This document shows, in pieces, positions 38,539-47,217 of a stretch of 64,000 nt of DNA. The position numbers and the translations under genes were made by a program. Positions within the stretch are counted from its first letter, which is position 1; every line of letters begins with the position of its first letter. The notes beneath the pieces are model-generated. The model saw nothing but the letters and a program-made list of their open reading frames with translations. It was not told where the DNA came from and did not search any database. The DNA comes from JADKCZ01 sp963786945 (lineage in GTDB: Bacteria > Myxococcota > Myxococcia > Myxococcales > Anaeromyxobacteraceae): contig CAWBAO010000001.1 in assembly GCA_963786945.1 (NCBI GenBank), forward strand, positions 558,001-622,000. Direction: 5' to 3'.

Positions 38539-39470
38539 ACCAGACGGTGGTGGGGGCGTTCGTCCTGGTGCTGGGCGCGGCGGGCATCGCCGCGGTGCTC
38601 TGGCTCGGCTCCGGCCGGCTCTCCCAGAAGGAGTACCGGCCCTACCTGGCCTACTTCACCGAGTCGGTGTCGGGGCTCAACCTGCACGCCCCGGTGAAGA
38701 GCCGCGGGGTCGCGGTGGGATCGGTGCGGGAGATCTCGCTCGACCCCACCAACCCCGAGCGCGTGCGGCTGCTGCTCGAGGTGGAGAAGGGGACCCCGGT
38801 GAAGGAGGACACCGTCGCCATCCTGGGGGTCCAGGGGCTGACCGGGATCGCCTACATCGAGCTCTCCGGCGGCACCCGCGACTCCCCGACGCTCAAGGAG
38901 GCGCCGGGCGACGGGGCGCCGGTGATCCGGACCGGGCCGTCGCTGATGCGGCGGCTCGACACCGCCGGGACCACCTTGCTGTCGAACCTCGACGAGTCCG
39001 CCCGGCGCCTCAACGACGTGCTCGACCAGGACACCCGCGCCAACCTGCGCGCCGCCGTCGCCGACCTGCGCCAGGTGACCCGGGCCTTCGCCCGCCGCTC
39101 GGCCGACCTCGAGGAGGTGGTGGCCGGGACGGCGGCGATGGCCCGCAACGGCGCCCAGGCCAGCGCCGACCTGCCCCGCCTCGTCGAGCGGCTCGAGGGG
39201 GCCGCGGCAGCGGTGGAGCGGATGGCCGAGTCCATGGCCCAGGCCGGGCAGTCGGCGCGCTTCGCCCTCGACGGCGTCGGGGCCGCCGCCACCGGGGCCG
39301 GCGCCGCGGTCCAGCAGCTCGAGGGCCAGGCGCTGCCGGAGATCGGGCGGCTGGTCACCGAGCTCCAGGCGACGTCGGCCTCGCTGGGCCGGGTCTCCCG
39401 CGAGCTGGAGCAGAACCCGGGCCTGCTGCTCCAGGGACGGTCCCCCGTTCCCGCCGGGCCGGGGGAATGA
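38523..39470 (+). CDS. mlaD: MCE-domain (MlaD-type) periplasmic lipid-binding protein
   Basis: 315 residues. The single N-terminal membrane anchor is TVVGAFVLVLGAAGIAAVLW. The MCE domain (residues 38-115) has YLAYFTESVSGLNLHAPVKS, RGVAVGSVREISLD and VQGLTGIAYIELSGG. The long C-terminal part from about residue 140 is helical and coiled-coil-like (LRAAVADLRQVTRAFARRSA, AAAAVERMAESMAQAG). That is longer than the E. coli MlaD tail, closer to PqiB/YebT-like or Ttg2C forms. It carries lipid between permease and outer membrane. Start ATG 38523. Confidence 0.93.
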   Translation: METKVNQTVVGAFVLVLGAAGIAAVLWLGSGRLSQKEYRPYLAYFTESVSGLNLHAPVKSRGVAVGSVREISLDPTNPERVRLLLEVEKGTPVKEDTVAILGVQGLTGIAYIELSGGTRDSPTLKEAPGDGAPVIRTGPSLMRRLDTAGTTLLSNLDESARRLNDVLDQDTRANLRAAVADLRQVTRAFARRSADLEEVVAGTAAMARNGAQASADLPRLVERLEGAAAAVERMAESMAQAGQSARFALDGVGAAATGAGAAVQQLEGQALPEIGRLVTELQATSASLGRVSRELEQNPGLLLQGRSPVPAGPGE

Positions 39471-39471
39471 C

Positions 39472-40104
39472 ATGCGCGCCCCTTCCTCTCGCCTCCGCCT
39501 CCCGCTGGCGCTGGCCGCCCTGGCCGCCAGCGCCTGCGTCTCGCTGCCGAAGCCCGAGCCGGTCGAGCTCTTCACCATCGACCTGCGCTTCGAGGGCGGG
39601 CCGCCGGCCGGGAGCGGCCCGGTCCTGCTGGTCTCGGCGCCGCGCGCCGGCCCCGGGCTGGGCGGGCCGCGCATGGCCTACCTGAAGCAGCCCCACCAGC
39701 TCCAGTACTTCGCCCGCAGCCAGTGGGTGGAGCCGCCGGCCCGCCTGCTGGGACCACTGCTGGCCAGGGCCCTGGAGCGGACCGGGCGCTTCCAGGCGGT
39801 CACCGAGCTGGCCCTGGGCGCCTCCCCGGGGCTCCGCCTCGAGAGCGAGGTGGTCCGCCTCCAGCAGGAGTTCACGGAGCGGCCCAGCAGGGTGCGACTC
39901 ACGCTGCGGCTCGAGCTCGTCGACGTGCTGGCCCACCGGATCATCGGCACCCGGGAGTTCGAGGCGGTCGAGCCCGCGCCGTCCGAGGACGCGGCGGGCG
40001 GCGCCGCGGCGGCGAACGCCGCGGCCAGGCGCGTGCTGGAGGAGGCGGCCGCCTGGTGCGCCGAGCAGGGCGACCGCTGGCGCGCCGCGCCGGCCGGCGG
40101 CTGA
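39472..40104 (+). CDS. ABC-type transport auxiliary lipoprotein (PqiC/DUF330-like)
   Basis: 210 residues. Lipobox LAALAASACVSLPK near residue 22, so an outer-membrane or inner-membrane lipoprotein. The domain has PVLLVSAPRAGPGLGGPRMA, QLQYFARSQWVEPPARLLGP and LRLESEVVRLQQEFTERPSR, the pattern of PqiC/YmbA proteins that dock MCE transporters to the outer membrane. It starts one base after the mlaD stop. Last gene of the lipid-transport operon. Confidence 0.9.
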   Translation: MRAPSSRLRLPLALAALAASACVSLPKPEPVELFTIDLRFEGGPPAGSGPVLLVSAPRAGPGLGGPRMAYLKQPHQLQYFARSQWVEPPARLLGPLLARALERTGRFQAVTELALGASPGLRLESEVVRLQQEFTERPSRVRLTLRLELVDVLAHRIIGTREFEAVEPAPSEDAAGGAAAANAAARRVLEEAAAWCAEQGDRWRAAPAGG

Positions 40105-40131
40105 ACGGCGCAGGCCCCCGGCGGCCCTCCC

Positions 40132-41130
40132 TCAGATCTCGGCCTTGGTCTCCCGCATCATCAGCCGGGTGACGGCCTCGCGGGGATCCAGCCCCTCGTA
40201 GATGATGCCGTACACGGTCTCGGTGATGGGCATCTCCACGCCCAGCCGCGCCGCCAGGTCGCGGGTGGAGCGGGCGTTGCGCACGCCCTCCGCCACCTGC
40301 CCCAGCTCCCGCTGGATCTCGTCGAGCTTCTTGCCGGCGGCCAGCCCGCGCCCCACCGTCCGGTTGCGCGACAGGTCGGAGGAGCAGGTCAGCACCAGGT
40401 CGCCCAGCCCGGCCAGGCCCGAGAGGGTGAGCGGGTTGGCCCCCTTCTTCACCGCCAGCCGGCCGATCTCGGCCAGCCCGCGGGTGATCAGGGCGGCCAT
40501 GGCGTTGGCGCCGAAGCCGCAGCCGTCGGAGATGCCGGCGGCGATGGCCACCACGTTCTTGACGCAGCCGCCCACCTCGCAGCCGACCACGTCGCCCGAG
40601 GTGTAGGGGCGGAAGGTCTTGCAGTGGAAGGCCTCCTGGACCTGCCGGGCGATCCGCTCCCAGCGCGCCGCCACCGTCACCGCGGTGGGCAGCCCCCGGG
40701 CCACCTCCCTGGCGAAGGAGGGGCCGGAGAGGATGGCGATGTAGGGGTGCAGCGGGACGGGGAGGACGTCCTCGAGGACCTCGCTCATGGTCATGAGCGT
40801 GCCCTCCTCGATCCCCTTGGCCACGCAGACGATGGGCGTGCCGGCGTGGATGTGGCGCTTCATCTCGATGGCCACCTGGCGGACCACGTGCGACGGGACC
40901 GCCAGCACCACCAGCTCGGCCCCCTCCAGCGCCTTGTGGATGTCGGGCGAGGCGTGGACGTTGGGCGAGAGCGGGACGCCGGGCAGGTAGCGCTCGTTGC
41001 GGTGGTGGGAGGTGATGTCCTGCAGCACCGCGGTGTCCTTGTCCCACGCGGTGACGCTGTAGCCCTTGCCTCCCAGCAGCGAGGCCAGGGCGGTCCCCCA
41101 GGATCCAGCGCCGAGCACCGTGGTGCGCAT
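40132..41130 (-). CDS. gpsA: glycerol-3-phosphate dehydrogenase (NAD(P)+)
   Basis: Makes sn-glycerol 3-phosphate from dihydroxyacetone phosphate for phospholipid synthesis. 332 residues. Nucleotide loop VLGAGSWGTALASLL at residues 5-19, GAELVVLAVPSHVVRQV, LSGPSFAREVARGLPTAVTV, catalytic-lysine region CVKNVVAIAAGISDGCGFGA, and LAGLGDLVLTCSSDLSRNR. Start ATG 41130. It follows livF by 32 bp on the same strand, so it may be read through from the Liv operon. Convergent with the Mla operon. Confidence 0.95.
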   Translation of the reverse strand: MRTTVLGAGSWGTALASLLGGKGYSVTAWDKDTAVLQDITSHHRNERYLPGVPLSPNVHASPDIHKALEGAELVVLAVPSHVVRQVAIEMKRHIHAGTPIVCVAKGIEEGTLMTMSEVLEDVLPVPLHPYIAILSGPSFAREVARGLPTAVTVAARWERIARQVQEAFHCKTFRPYTSGDVVGCEVGGCVKNVVAIAAGISDGCGFGANAMAALITRGLAEIGRLAVKKGANPLTLSGLAGLGDLVLTCSSDLSRNRTVGRGLAAGKKLDEIQRELGQVAEGVRNARSTRDLAARLGVEMPITETVYGIIYEGLDPREAVTRLMMRETKAEI

Positions 41131-41162
41131 GTGTACCTCCCGAAGGTGAGTGAGACCGAATC

Positions 41163-41879
41163 CTAGCCCAGGTAGGCCGCCAGCACCCGCTCGTCGCGCG
41201 AGAGCTCGCCGGGCGTCCCCTCGACGACGATGCGGCCGCGCTCCATCACGTAGGCGAAGTCGGCCACCTCGAGCGCCGCCCGGGCGAACTGCTCCACCAG
41301 CAGCATGGTCATCCCCTCGGACTTGAGCCGCCGGATGGTGCGGAAGACCTCCTGCACGATCACCGGGGCCAGCCCCATGGAGGGCTCGTCGAGGAGCATG
41401 ACCTTGGGGCGGGCCATGAGGGCGCGGCCGATGGCCAGCATCTGCTGCTCGCCCCCGGAGAGCGTCCCCGCCAGCTGGTGGCGCCGCTCGGCCAGGCGCG
41501 GGAAGAGGTCGTAGACGCGCGCCAGGTCCCCGGCCGCCTTCTTGCGGAAGCCGAAGAAGCGAGGCAGCCAGGGGAAGGCCCCCAGCAGCAGGTTGTCCTC
41601 GGCGGAGAGCGGCGCGAAGACCTTGCGCCCCTCCGGCGAGTGGGCCAGCCCCAGCCGGGCCACCCGCGCGGCGTCGAGCCCCTGCACCGGCGTGCCGTCG
41701 AGCACCACCTCGCCGCGGGTCGGCTTGATGAGGCCGGAGATGGCCCGCATGGTGGTGGTCTTGCCGGCGCCGTTGGCGCCGATCAGGGCCACCACCGCGC
41801 CCGCCTTGACGTGGAGCGAGGCGCCGACCAGCACCTCGGCGAGGCCGTATCCAGCGTGGAGATCCCTCACGATCAGCAT
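41163..41879 (-). CDS. livF: branched-chain amino acid ABC transporter ATP-binding protein LivF
   Basis: 238 residues. Walker A GANGAGKT at 34-41, Q-loop region LAHSPEGRKVFAPLSAEDNL, signature LSGGEQQMLAIGRAL, Walker B KVMLLDEPSMGLAPVIVQ, and the LivF hallmark MLLVEQFARAALEVADFAYV. The ATG at 41879 lies 14 bp after the livMG stop. Pairs with the LivG half of the fusion protein to drive uptake of hydrophobic amino acids or related ligands. Confidence 0.95.
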   Translation of the reverse strand: MLIVRDLHAGYGLAEVLVGASLHVKAGAVVALIGANGAGKTTTMRAISGLIKPTRGEVVLDGTPVQGLDAARVARLGLAHSPEGRKVFAPLSAEDNLLLGAFPWLPRFFGFRKKAAGDLARVYDLFPRLAERRHQLAGTLSGGEQQMLAIGRALMARPKVMLLDEPSMGLAPVIVQEVFRTIRRLKSEGMTMLLVEQFARAALEVADFAYVMERGRIVVEGTPGELSRDERVLAAYLG

Positions 41880-41893
41880 TCGGTCTCCTCGGC

Positions 41894-43863
41894 TCAGCCC
41901 CCGGCGGGGGCACCCTCGGCCGGGCCGGCGCCGCCGGGGGCCTCCCCGGCGCTGCCGAGGTAGGCGGCGATCACCTTGGGGTGGCGCTTCACCTGGTCGG
42001 GCCGCCCCTCGGCGATGACCCGGCCGCCGTCGAGGACGGTGACGACCTCGCAGAGCTCGCTGACCACGTCCATGTGGTGCTCGATGAGCACGATGGTGAG
42101 GCCGCGGCCGTGGATGCGGCGGATCACCTCCACCTGCCGGACCACGTCGGGGTGGGCCAGGCCGGCCGCCGGCTCGTCGAGGATGAGCAGCTCGGGCTTG
42201 CGGGCCAGGGCCCGGGCCAGCTCGAGGAAGCGCTGCGAGCCGTAGGTGAGGTCCTTGACCGGGGTGCGGGCCTCGCCCTCCAGCCCCACCAGCGCCAGCA
42301 GCGCCAGGGCCTCGGCCTGGGCCCGCCGCTCCTCGCCGCGCCCCAGGCCCAGCCAGCACCAGCGGCAGCGGTGCGCGGTAGGCGTCGCGCAGCGCCACCA
42401 TGACGTTCTCCAGCGCGCTCATGCCGGAGAAGAGCTGGAGGTTCTGGAAGGTGCGGGCCACGCCGGCCCGCGAGGCCTTGAAGAGGCTGCCGCGCGGCAG
42501 CGGCGCGCCGCGCAGCAGCAGCTCGCCCGCGGTGGGGGTGTAGAGGCCGGAGACCACGTTGACCAGGGTGCTCTTGCCCGAGCCGTTGGGGCCGATCAGG
42601 CCGTGGATGGTGCCGGCCCGCACCGAGAGGTCGATGCCGTCCACCGCCCGCACGCCGCCGAAGTGGCGCTGCAGGCCGCGCACCTCCAGCAGCGGCTCGC
42701 CGCCGGCGCTGCGGGGCGGCAGCACCTCGTCGAGCGGGGCGGCCGGCGGCAGCGGCGGGGGGGCGACGCGGAAGAGCCTGGCCAGGGCCTGGGCGGCGAA
42801 GCCCATCAGCCCCTCCGGCAGCCCGACCACCACCGAGAAGAGCATCAGGGCGAAGATGGCCTTGCGCCAGTCCTCGGTGTTCTTCTGCAGGAAGGAGCCG
42901 AGCACCAGCACGCCGGTGGCCACCACCGGGGCCAGGGCCTGGAACGGGCGGGTGCGGCGGCGCAGCAGGCCGCGGACGGCGGCGATCGAGCGCCATGGCG
43001 AACCCGATCACCGCGAAGGCGCGGAAGAGGGCCGGGTTGGAGAGCAGGTTGGGGAGCAGGGCCACCAGCGTGGCGCCCACGAAGGCCCCCCACAGGCTCT
43101 TGCGGCCGCCCAGCACCACGCCCAGCAGCAGCACCACCGTCAGCTCGTAGACGTAGCTCTGCGGCTGCAGGTACTGGAAGTTGTAGGCGTAGAGCGCCCC
43201 GGCCAGGCCGCCGAGCCCGGAGCCGAAGGCGAAGGCCGCCACCTTGTGCCGGTAGGTGCCGATCCCCATGGCGTCGGTGGCGATGGGGCTGTCGCGCAGC
43301 GCCTCGAAGGCCCGCCCCCACTGCGAGGAGAGCAGGTTGCGCATCGCCATCCAGACCACCGCCAGCAGCACCAGGCAGAGCCAGTAGAAGAGGCGCGGCG
43401 TGAGCTCCACGCCCAGGAGCGGCGGGCGGCTGAGCGAGAGCCCCTGCGCGCCGTTGGTGAGCCACTCCAGCTCGTTGAGCGCGGTCGAGGAGAGCGCGGT
43501 GAAGGAGAGGGTGGCGAGGGCGAACTGCGGCCCCTCCAGGCGCAGGGCCGGCAGCGCCAGCAGCGCGCCCACCACGGTGCAGAGCAGGACGGCCGCCACC
43601 ATCGCCGCCGGGATGCCGACGCCCCAGCGGGTGGTGAGGATGCCCGCGGTGTAGGCGCCGAGCCCGAGGAAGGCGGCCTGCGCCAGGTTCACCTGCCCGA
43701 GGTAGCCGACGGTGACGTCCAGGCCGATGAGGAGGATGCCGTAGATGGCCAGCAGGGTGAGGAGCCCGAGCGCGTAGGGGCTGTGCGCCGCCAGCGGCAC
43801 CGCCGCCAGCAGGGCGAAGAGGCCGATCTCGGCGCCGCGGACCAGGAGGAGGCGCTTGAGCAC
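41894..43863 (-). CDS. LivM-LivG fusion: Liv permease joined to ATP-binding domain, two frameshifts
   Basis: One reading of about 655 residues. The N-terminal LivM permease has VGYLGQVNLAQAAFLGLGAY, LRDSPIATDAMGIGTYRHKV and LLLGVVLGGRKSLWGAFVGA. The linker is PPPLPPAAPLDEVLPPR. The LivG domain has Walker A IGPNGSGKSTLVNVVSGLYT, VARTFQNLQLFSGMSALENV, LTYGSQRFLELARALARKPE, LILDEPAAGLAHPD and the LIEHHMDVV switch. The frame breaks near 42995 within LivM and near 42355 within LivG; both are one-base changes in GC-rich sequence. No stop or start lies between the halves, so the fusion is real as read. Such LivMG fusions are known in several proteobacteria. Confidence 0.9.
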
Positions 43864-43869
43864 GGGGGC

Positions 43870-44748
43870 CTAGACCTTCCGGATGACGGCCTTGCCGAAG
43901 ACGCCGGTGGGGCGCACGGCCAGGGCCAGGATGAGGAGGACGAGGCCGGGCGCCTCGCGCCAGCCGGAGCCGATGTAGAGGCTGGCCAGCCCCTCGAGCG
44001 CGCCGAGGAAGAGGCCGACCACCACCACGCCGAAGCCCGACTCCAGGCCGGCCACCACCGCCACCGAGAAGGCCTTGAGGATCATGGCCGAGGCCATGGT
44101 CGGCCCCACCGTGGTGATGGGCGAGACCAGGATGCCGGCCAGCGCCGCCACCAGGCCGGAGAGGGCGTAGGAGAGCATGACCGTGCGGGTCGAGGAGATG
44201 CCCATCAGCTCGCCGGCGTCGGGGTCGGCGGAGACCGCCTCGAAGGCCTTGCCCAGCAGGGTGGTGCGCTTGAAGACCTCGATGATCCCCATGATGGCCA
44301 GCACGCCGACCAGCACCGAGATCTCGAGGCCGGTGACGTCGACGCCCAGGATCCGGATGGGGGCGCTGGGGATGGGGGTGGGGAAGGGCCGGTCGTCCCG
44401 CCCCCAGACGTTCTCCGCCGCCGAGAAGAGGAAGAGGCCGGTGATGATGGTGAGGAGGATCCAGCCCTCGCTCTTCTGCTCGAGCGCCAGCCGCACCGCG
44501 GCCCGCTCCACCACCAGCCCCAGCAGCGCGCCGAAGAGCAGGCCCAGCAGCACGGCCACCCCGTAGGGCAGGCCGGTGTTGATGAGGGTGAGGCTGACGA
44601 AGGCCGAGACCATCACCAGCTCGCCCTGGCCGAAGTTGATGCTCTTCGAGGTGGCGTAGGTGAGCTGGAAGCCGTAGGCGACCAGGGCGTAGACCAGCCC
44701 CATGAGCGCGCCGCTGACGGCGATCTGCGCGACGACCGAGAAGGGCAC
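43870..44748 (-). CDS. livH: branched-chain amino acid ABC transporter permease LivH
   Basis: 292 residues with about eight membrane helices. Family blocks are SGALMGLVYALVAYGFQLTY, ATSKSINFGQGELVMVSAFV, GISSTRTVMLSYALSGLVAA, LAGILVSPITTVGPTMASA and LKAFSVAVVAGLESGFGVVV. Start ATG 44748. It lies 69 bp downstream of livK with a strong hairpin between, and 6 bp upstream of livMG. Confidence 0.95.
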   Translation of the reverse strand: MPFSVVAQIAVSGALMGLVYALVAYGFQLTYATSKSINFGQGELVMVSAFVSLTLINTGLPYGVAVLLGLLFGALLGLVVERAAVRLALEQKSEGWILLTIITGLFLFSAAENVWGRDDRPFPTPIPSAPIRILGVDVTGLEISVLVGVLAIMGIIEVFKRTTLLGKAFEAVSADPDAGELMGISSTRTVMLSYALSGLVAALAGILVSPITTVGPTMASAMILKAFSVAVVAGLESGFGVVVVGLFLGALEGLASLYIGSGWREAPGLVLLILALAVRPTGVFGKAVIRKV

Positions 44749-44774
44749 GGAGGTCCGGGGGGCGGCGGGTGAGG

Positions 44775-44804
44775 CCGGGGAGGCGGACGGCGCCGCCTCC
44801 CCGG
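44775..44804 (-). terminator. 12-bp perfect-stem hairpin between livK and livH
   Basis: Arms CCGGGGAGGCGG and CCGCCTCCCCGG with a six-base loop (acggcg). Located just after the livK stop and before livH. Such hairpins after solute-binding-protein genes commonly partially terminate transcription or protect the upstream mRNA, keeping LivK in excess over the membrane parts. The role here is inferred from structure and position. Confidence 0.65.
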
Positions 44805-44817
44805 GGACGCCAGGCCG

Positions 44818-46047
44818 CTACTTGGCGCCGCGCTTCTGCAGGCGGGCCCGATCGGCCTCGTTGGCGAAGACCACGCGGCCGTCCTTCACCATCCCCATGA
44901 CGGTCTGCTCGCGCCGGAAGGCCTCGTGGGTGGTGACGTCGGTCGGGCTCCACTTGGAGTAGGGCTTCACCCAGCGGGCGATGACGCCCTCGACCGGCTC
45001 CTTGAGGTCCTCGAGCGCGTCGTGGATCTTGCGGGTGTCGGCCGAGCCGGCCTGCTTCACCGCCGCGGCGAAGATCAGCACCGCGTCGTAGCCCTGGGCC
45101 GCGGCCACCGCCGAGGGGATGCGGGTCACGCCGTAGGCCTTGTGGTACGCGTCGATGAAGGCCTTGGCGCGCGGGTTGATGGGCTCCTCGATGAAGGTCT
45201 GGGGCATCAACGTGCCGTTGCCGTTGGCGCCGGCGTTGTCGATGTAGTTGGACATCGAGAGCGTCCAGCCGCCGATGAGCGGGACCTTGTACCCCAGCTT
45301 GGCCATGCCGTTGGAGACGGCGGCCTCCTCGGGCCCGATGGCCCAGATGAGGATGGCCTGGGCGCCCAGCGACTTGGCCTTGAGCAGCTGGGCCGTCATG
45401 TCCTTGTCGCCGATCTTGAACTTCTCCTGGGTGAGCACGGTGAGCTTGTCGCCCTGCAGCTTGATCTGGTTGAGCAGGTCGTCGCGCCCCGAGACGCCGT
45501 AGTTGGTGTCGTCGTGGAAGATGGCCACCTTGGTGAGCCCGCGGGCGATGGCCTCGGCCACCACCAGGTCGGCCTGGACGGCGTCGTGGGCGGCGAAGCG
45601 GAAGATGGAGAGCTCCTTGGGGCCGGGCGCGCCCGGCTTGTCGAGCCACTGGGTCATCGAGGCCGAGCCGGCGGCCGGGCAGATGATCTTGGTGATGCCC
45701 TTCTCCTGGAAGTGCTTGTCGCCGGCCATGACCACGCCGGTGTTGACGCTGCCGATGACGCCGGAGAGGTCGGGCATGGCCGCCAGCTCCTGGGCGATGA
45801 GCGCGCCGCGCTCGTTCTTGGCCTCGTCGTCGCGCTCGATGATCTCGATCTTCATCTTCTTGGCGCCGACCTGGATGCCGCCGGCGGCGTTGATCTCGGC
45901 GATGGCCAGCTTCGAGCCGTCACGGGTGGAGGTGCCCATGGGGGCGGAGCCGCCCGAGTACGGGCCGGTGAGGGCGAGCTTGATGGTGTCGGCCGCGAGG
46001 GCCGGGGAGACGGCGAGGCTGAGGGCCAATGCGAGGAGTCTCTTCAT
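44818..46047 (-). CDS. livK: branched-chain amino acid ABC transporter substrate-binding protein
   Basis: Periplasmic type I solute-binding protein of 409 residues. The signal peptide MKRLLALALSLAVSPALA is cut before ADTIKLALTGPYSGGSAPMG. The body has AIAEINAAGGIQVGAKKMKI, ELAAMPDLSGVIGSVNTGVV, VAIFHDDTNYGVSGRDDLLN and LGAQAILIWAIGPEEAAVSN. Start ATG 46047 chosen because the signal peptide begins there; an upstream frame to 46098 has none. Head of the Liv operon; ligand may be branched-chain or aromatic, and the binding residues cannot be assigned. Confidence 0.93.
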   Translation of the reverse strand: MKRLLALALSLAVSPALAADTIKLALTGPYSGGSAPMGTSTRDGSKLAIAEINAAGGIQVGAKKMKIEIIERDDEAKNERGALIAQELAAMPDLSGVIGSVNTGVVMAGDKHFQEKGITKIICPAAGSASMTQWLDKPGAPGPKELSIFRFAAHDAVQADLVVAEAIARGLTKVAIFHDDTNYGVSGRDDLLNQIKLQGDKLTVLTQEKFKIGDKDMTAQLLKAKSLGAQAILIWAIGPEEAAVSNGMAKLGYKVPLIGGWTLSMSNYIDNAGANGNGTLMPQTFIEEPINPRAKAFIDAYHKAYGVTRIPSAVAAAQGYDAVLIFAAAVKQAGSADTRKIHDALEDLKEPVEGVIARWVKPYSKWSPTDVTTHEAFRREQTVMGMVKDGRVVFANEADRARLQKRGAK

Positions 46048-46131
46048 GGGAGTCCCTTGGGCATGTGTTGGAGGCGTGAAGACCGGGGGCGATGCCAACG
46101 ACAGCCGGTAGCTTAATCGGCGGCGCGGAGC

Positions 46132-47217
46132 CTAGCACGACGCCAGCGCCACCAGCCGCTCCAGTGGCCCCGGGGCCCGGGCCGCCGCGGCCATGACAGT
46201 CCGTCGCAGCCCCGGCCGGTGCGCCAGGGCGAGCAGGGCGGACGTCGCCAGCGCGGCGCGGCGCCAGCGCCGGGCCCAGGCGCGCTCGTAGCCGATCAGC
46301 GCCGCCCGCGTCGCCCCGGCCGCGATGGCCTCCGGGGCCAGCGCCGCCAGGTCGAGCGCACCGCCCAGCCCGAGCGTCAGCCCCTCCCCGCTCAGGGGAT
46401 CGAGCGAGCCGCCGGCGTCGCCGAGCAGGACCAGCCGGTCGAGGACCCGGGCGCGCGCCCGGCGGACCAGCGGCCCGGCCCCCCGATCCTCCGAGAGGGT
46501 GGCCGCCCCCTCGAGCCGCCCGGCCAGCGACGGGAAGCGGGCCAGCAGCCCCTCCCAGCCGCCCGGCTTCACCCCGTCGAAGAGGAAGGCCACGCCGGTC
46601 CGCCCGGTCCCGGCCGGCGTCAGGTAGGCCTCGACGCCGTCGCCGAGGTGGACCTCGACCGCCGCCCCCAGGCCGCCCCAGGCGAGGTGGCGGCGCAGGC
46701 CGAAGCGGCGCGTCCCGCCCACCGGGCGATCCAGCCCCTCCCGGCAGCGCACCGGCGAGGCCAGCCCGTCCGCCGCCACCAGCAGCCGCCCGCGGAAGGC
46801 GCCGGCCGGGGTCTCCACCGTGACCGCGTCGCGGCCGCGCCGGTGGTCCAGCGCGGCCACCTCGCGCAGCTCGGCCCCGGCCTCGCGCGCCCGGGCCGCC
46901 AGCGCCGCCGAGAGGGCGGTGCGCCGCACGCCCAGCCCGCCCGGGGCCGGGAGCCTCACCTCGAGCGAGGCGCCGGCGTCGACCCAGCGGAGCGCCTCCA
47001 CCGGCGAGGCGTCGACGGCCGGGAGCCGGTCGAGCACCCCGAGCGTCGCGAGGGCCCGGACCCCGGCCGGGAGGATCCCCTCCCCGCAGGCCTTGTCGAC
47101 GGGGTGCGGGCGTGGCTCCAGGACCAGCACGTCGAGGCCGCGCCCCGCCGCCGCCACCGCGAAGGCCAGGCCGACCGGGCCGCCGCCCACCACGATGGCG
47201 TCGCGCACGCGCGTCAT
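46132..47217 (-). CDS. FAD-dependent oxidoreductase (geranylgeranyl reductase/UbiH-like), type III PKS operon
   Basis: Group A flavoprotein of 361 residues. The dinucleotide loop VVGGGPVGLAFAVAAAGRG is at residues 9-27. PVDKACGEGILPAGVRALA is the conserved Cys-Gly-Glu-Gly motif of the geranylgeranyl reductase family. LVAADGLASPVRCREGLDRP and LVLLGDAGGSLDPLSGEGL are the DG and GD FAD motifs. It overlaps the fatty acyl-AMP ligase stop by four bases (ATGA). FAD partners of type III PKS genes hydroxylate or reduce alkylresorcinol or alkylpyrone products; which applies here is open. Confidence 0.88.
   Translation of the reverse strand: MTRVRDAIVVGGGPVGLAFAVAAAGRGLDVLVLEPRPHPVDKACGEGILPAGVRALATLGVLDRLPAVDASPVEALRWVDAGASLEVRLPAPGGLGVRRTALSAALAARAREAGAELREVAALDHRRGRDAVTVETPAGAFRGRLLVAADGLASPVRCREGLDRPVGGTRRFGLRRHLAWGGLGAAVEVHLGDGVEAYLTPAGTGRTGVAFLFDGVKPGGWEGLLARFPSLAGRLEGAATLSEDRGAGPLVRRARARVLDRLVLLGDAGGSLDPLSGEGLTLGLGGALDLAALAPEAIAAGATRAALIGYERAWARRWRRAALATSALLALAHRPGLRRTVMAAAARAPGPLERLVALASC

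Noticed and set aside
42845..45649. 934-codon open frame on the minus strand
   Set aside because: Gly/Arg/Ala-rich shadow in another frame of livK, livH and livM, which have clear homology and normal composition.
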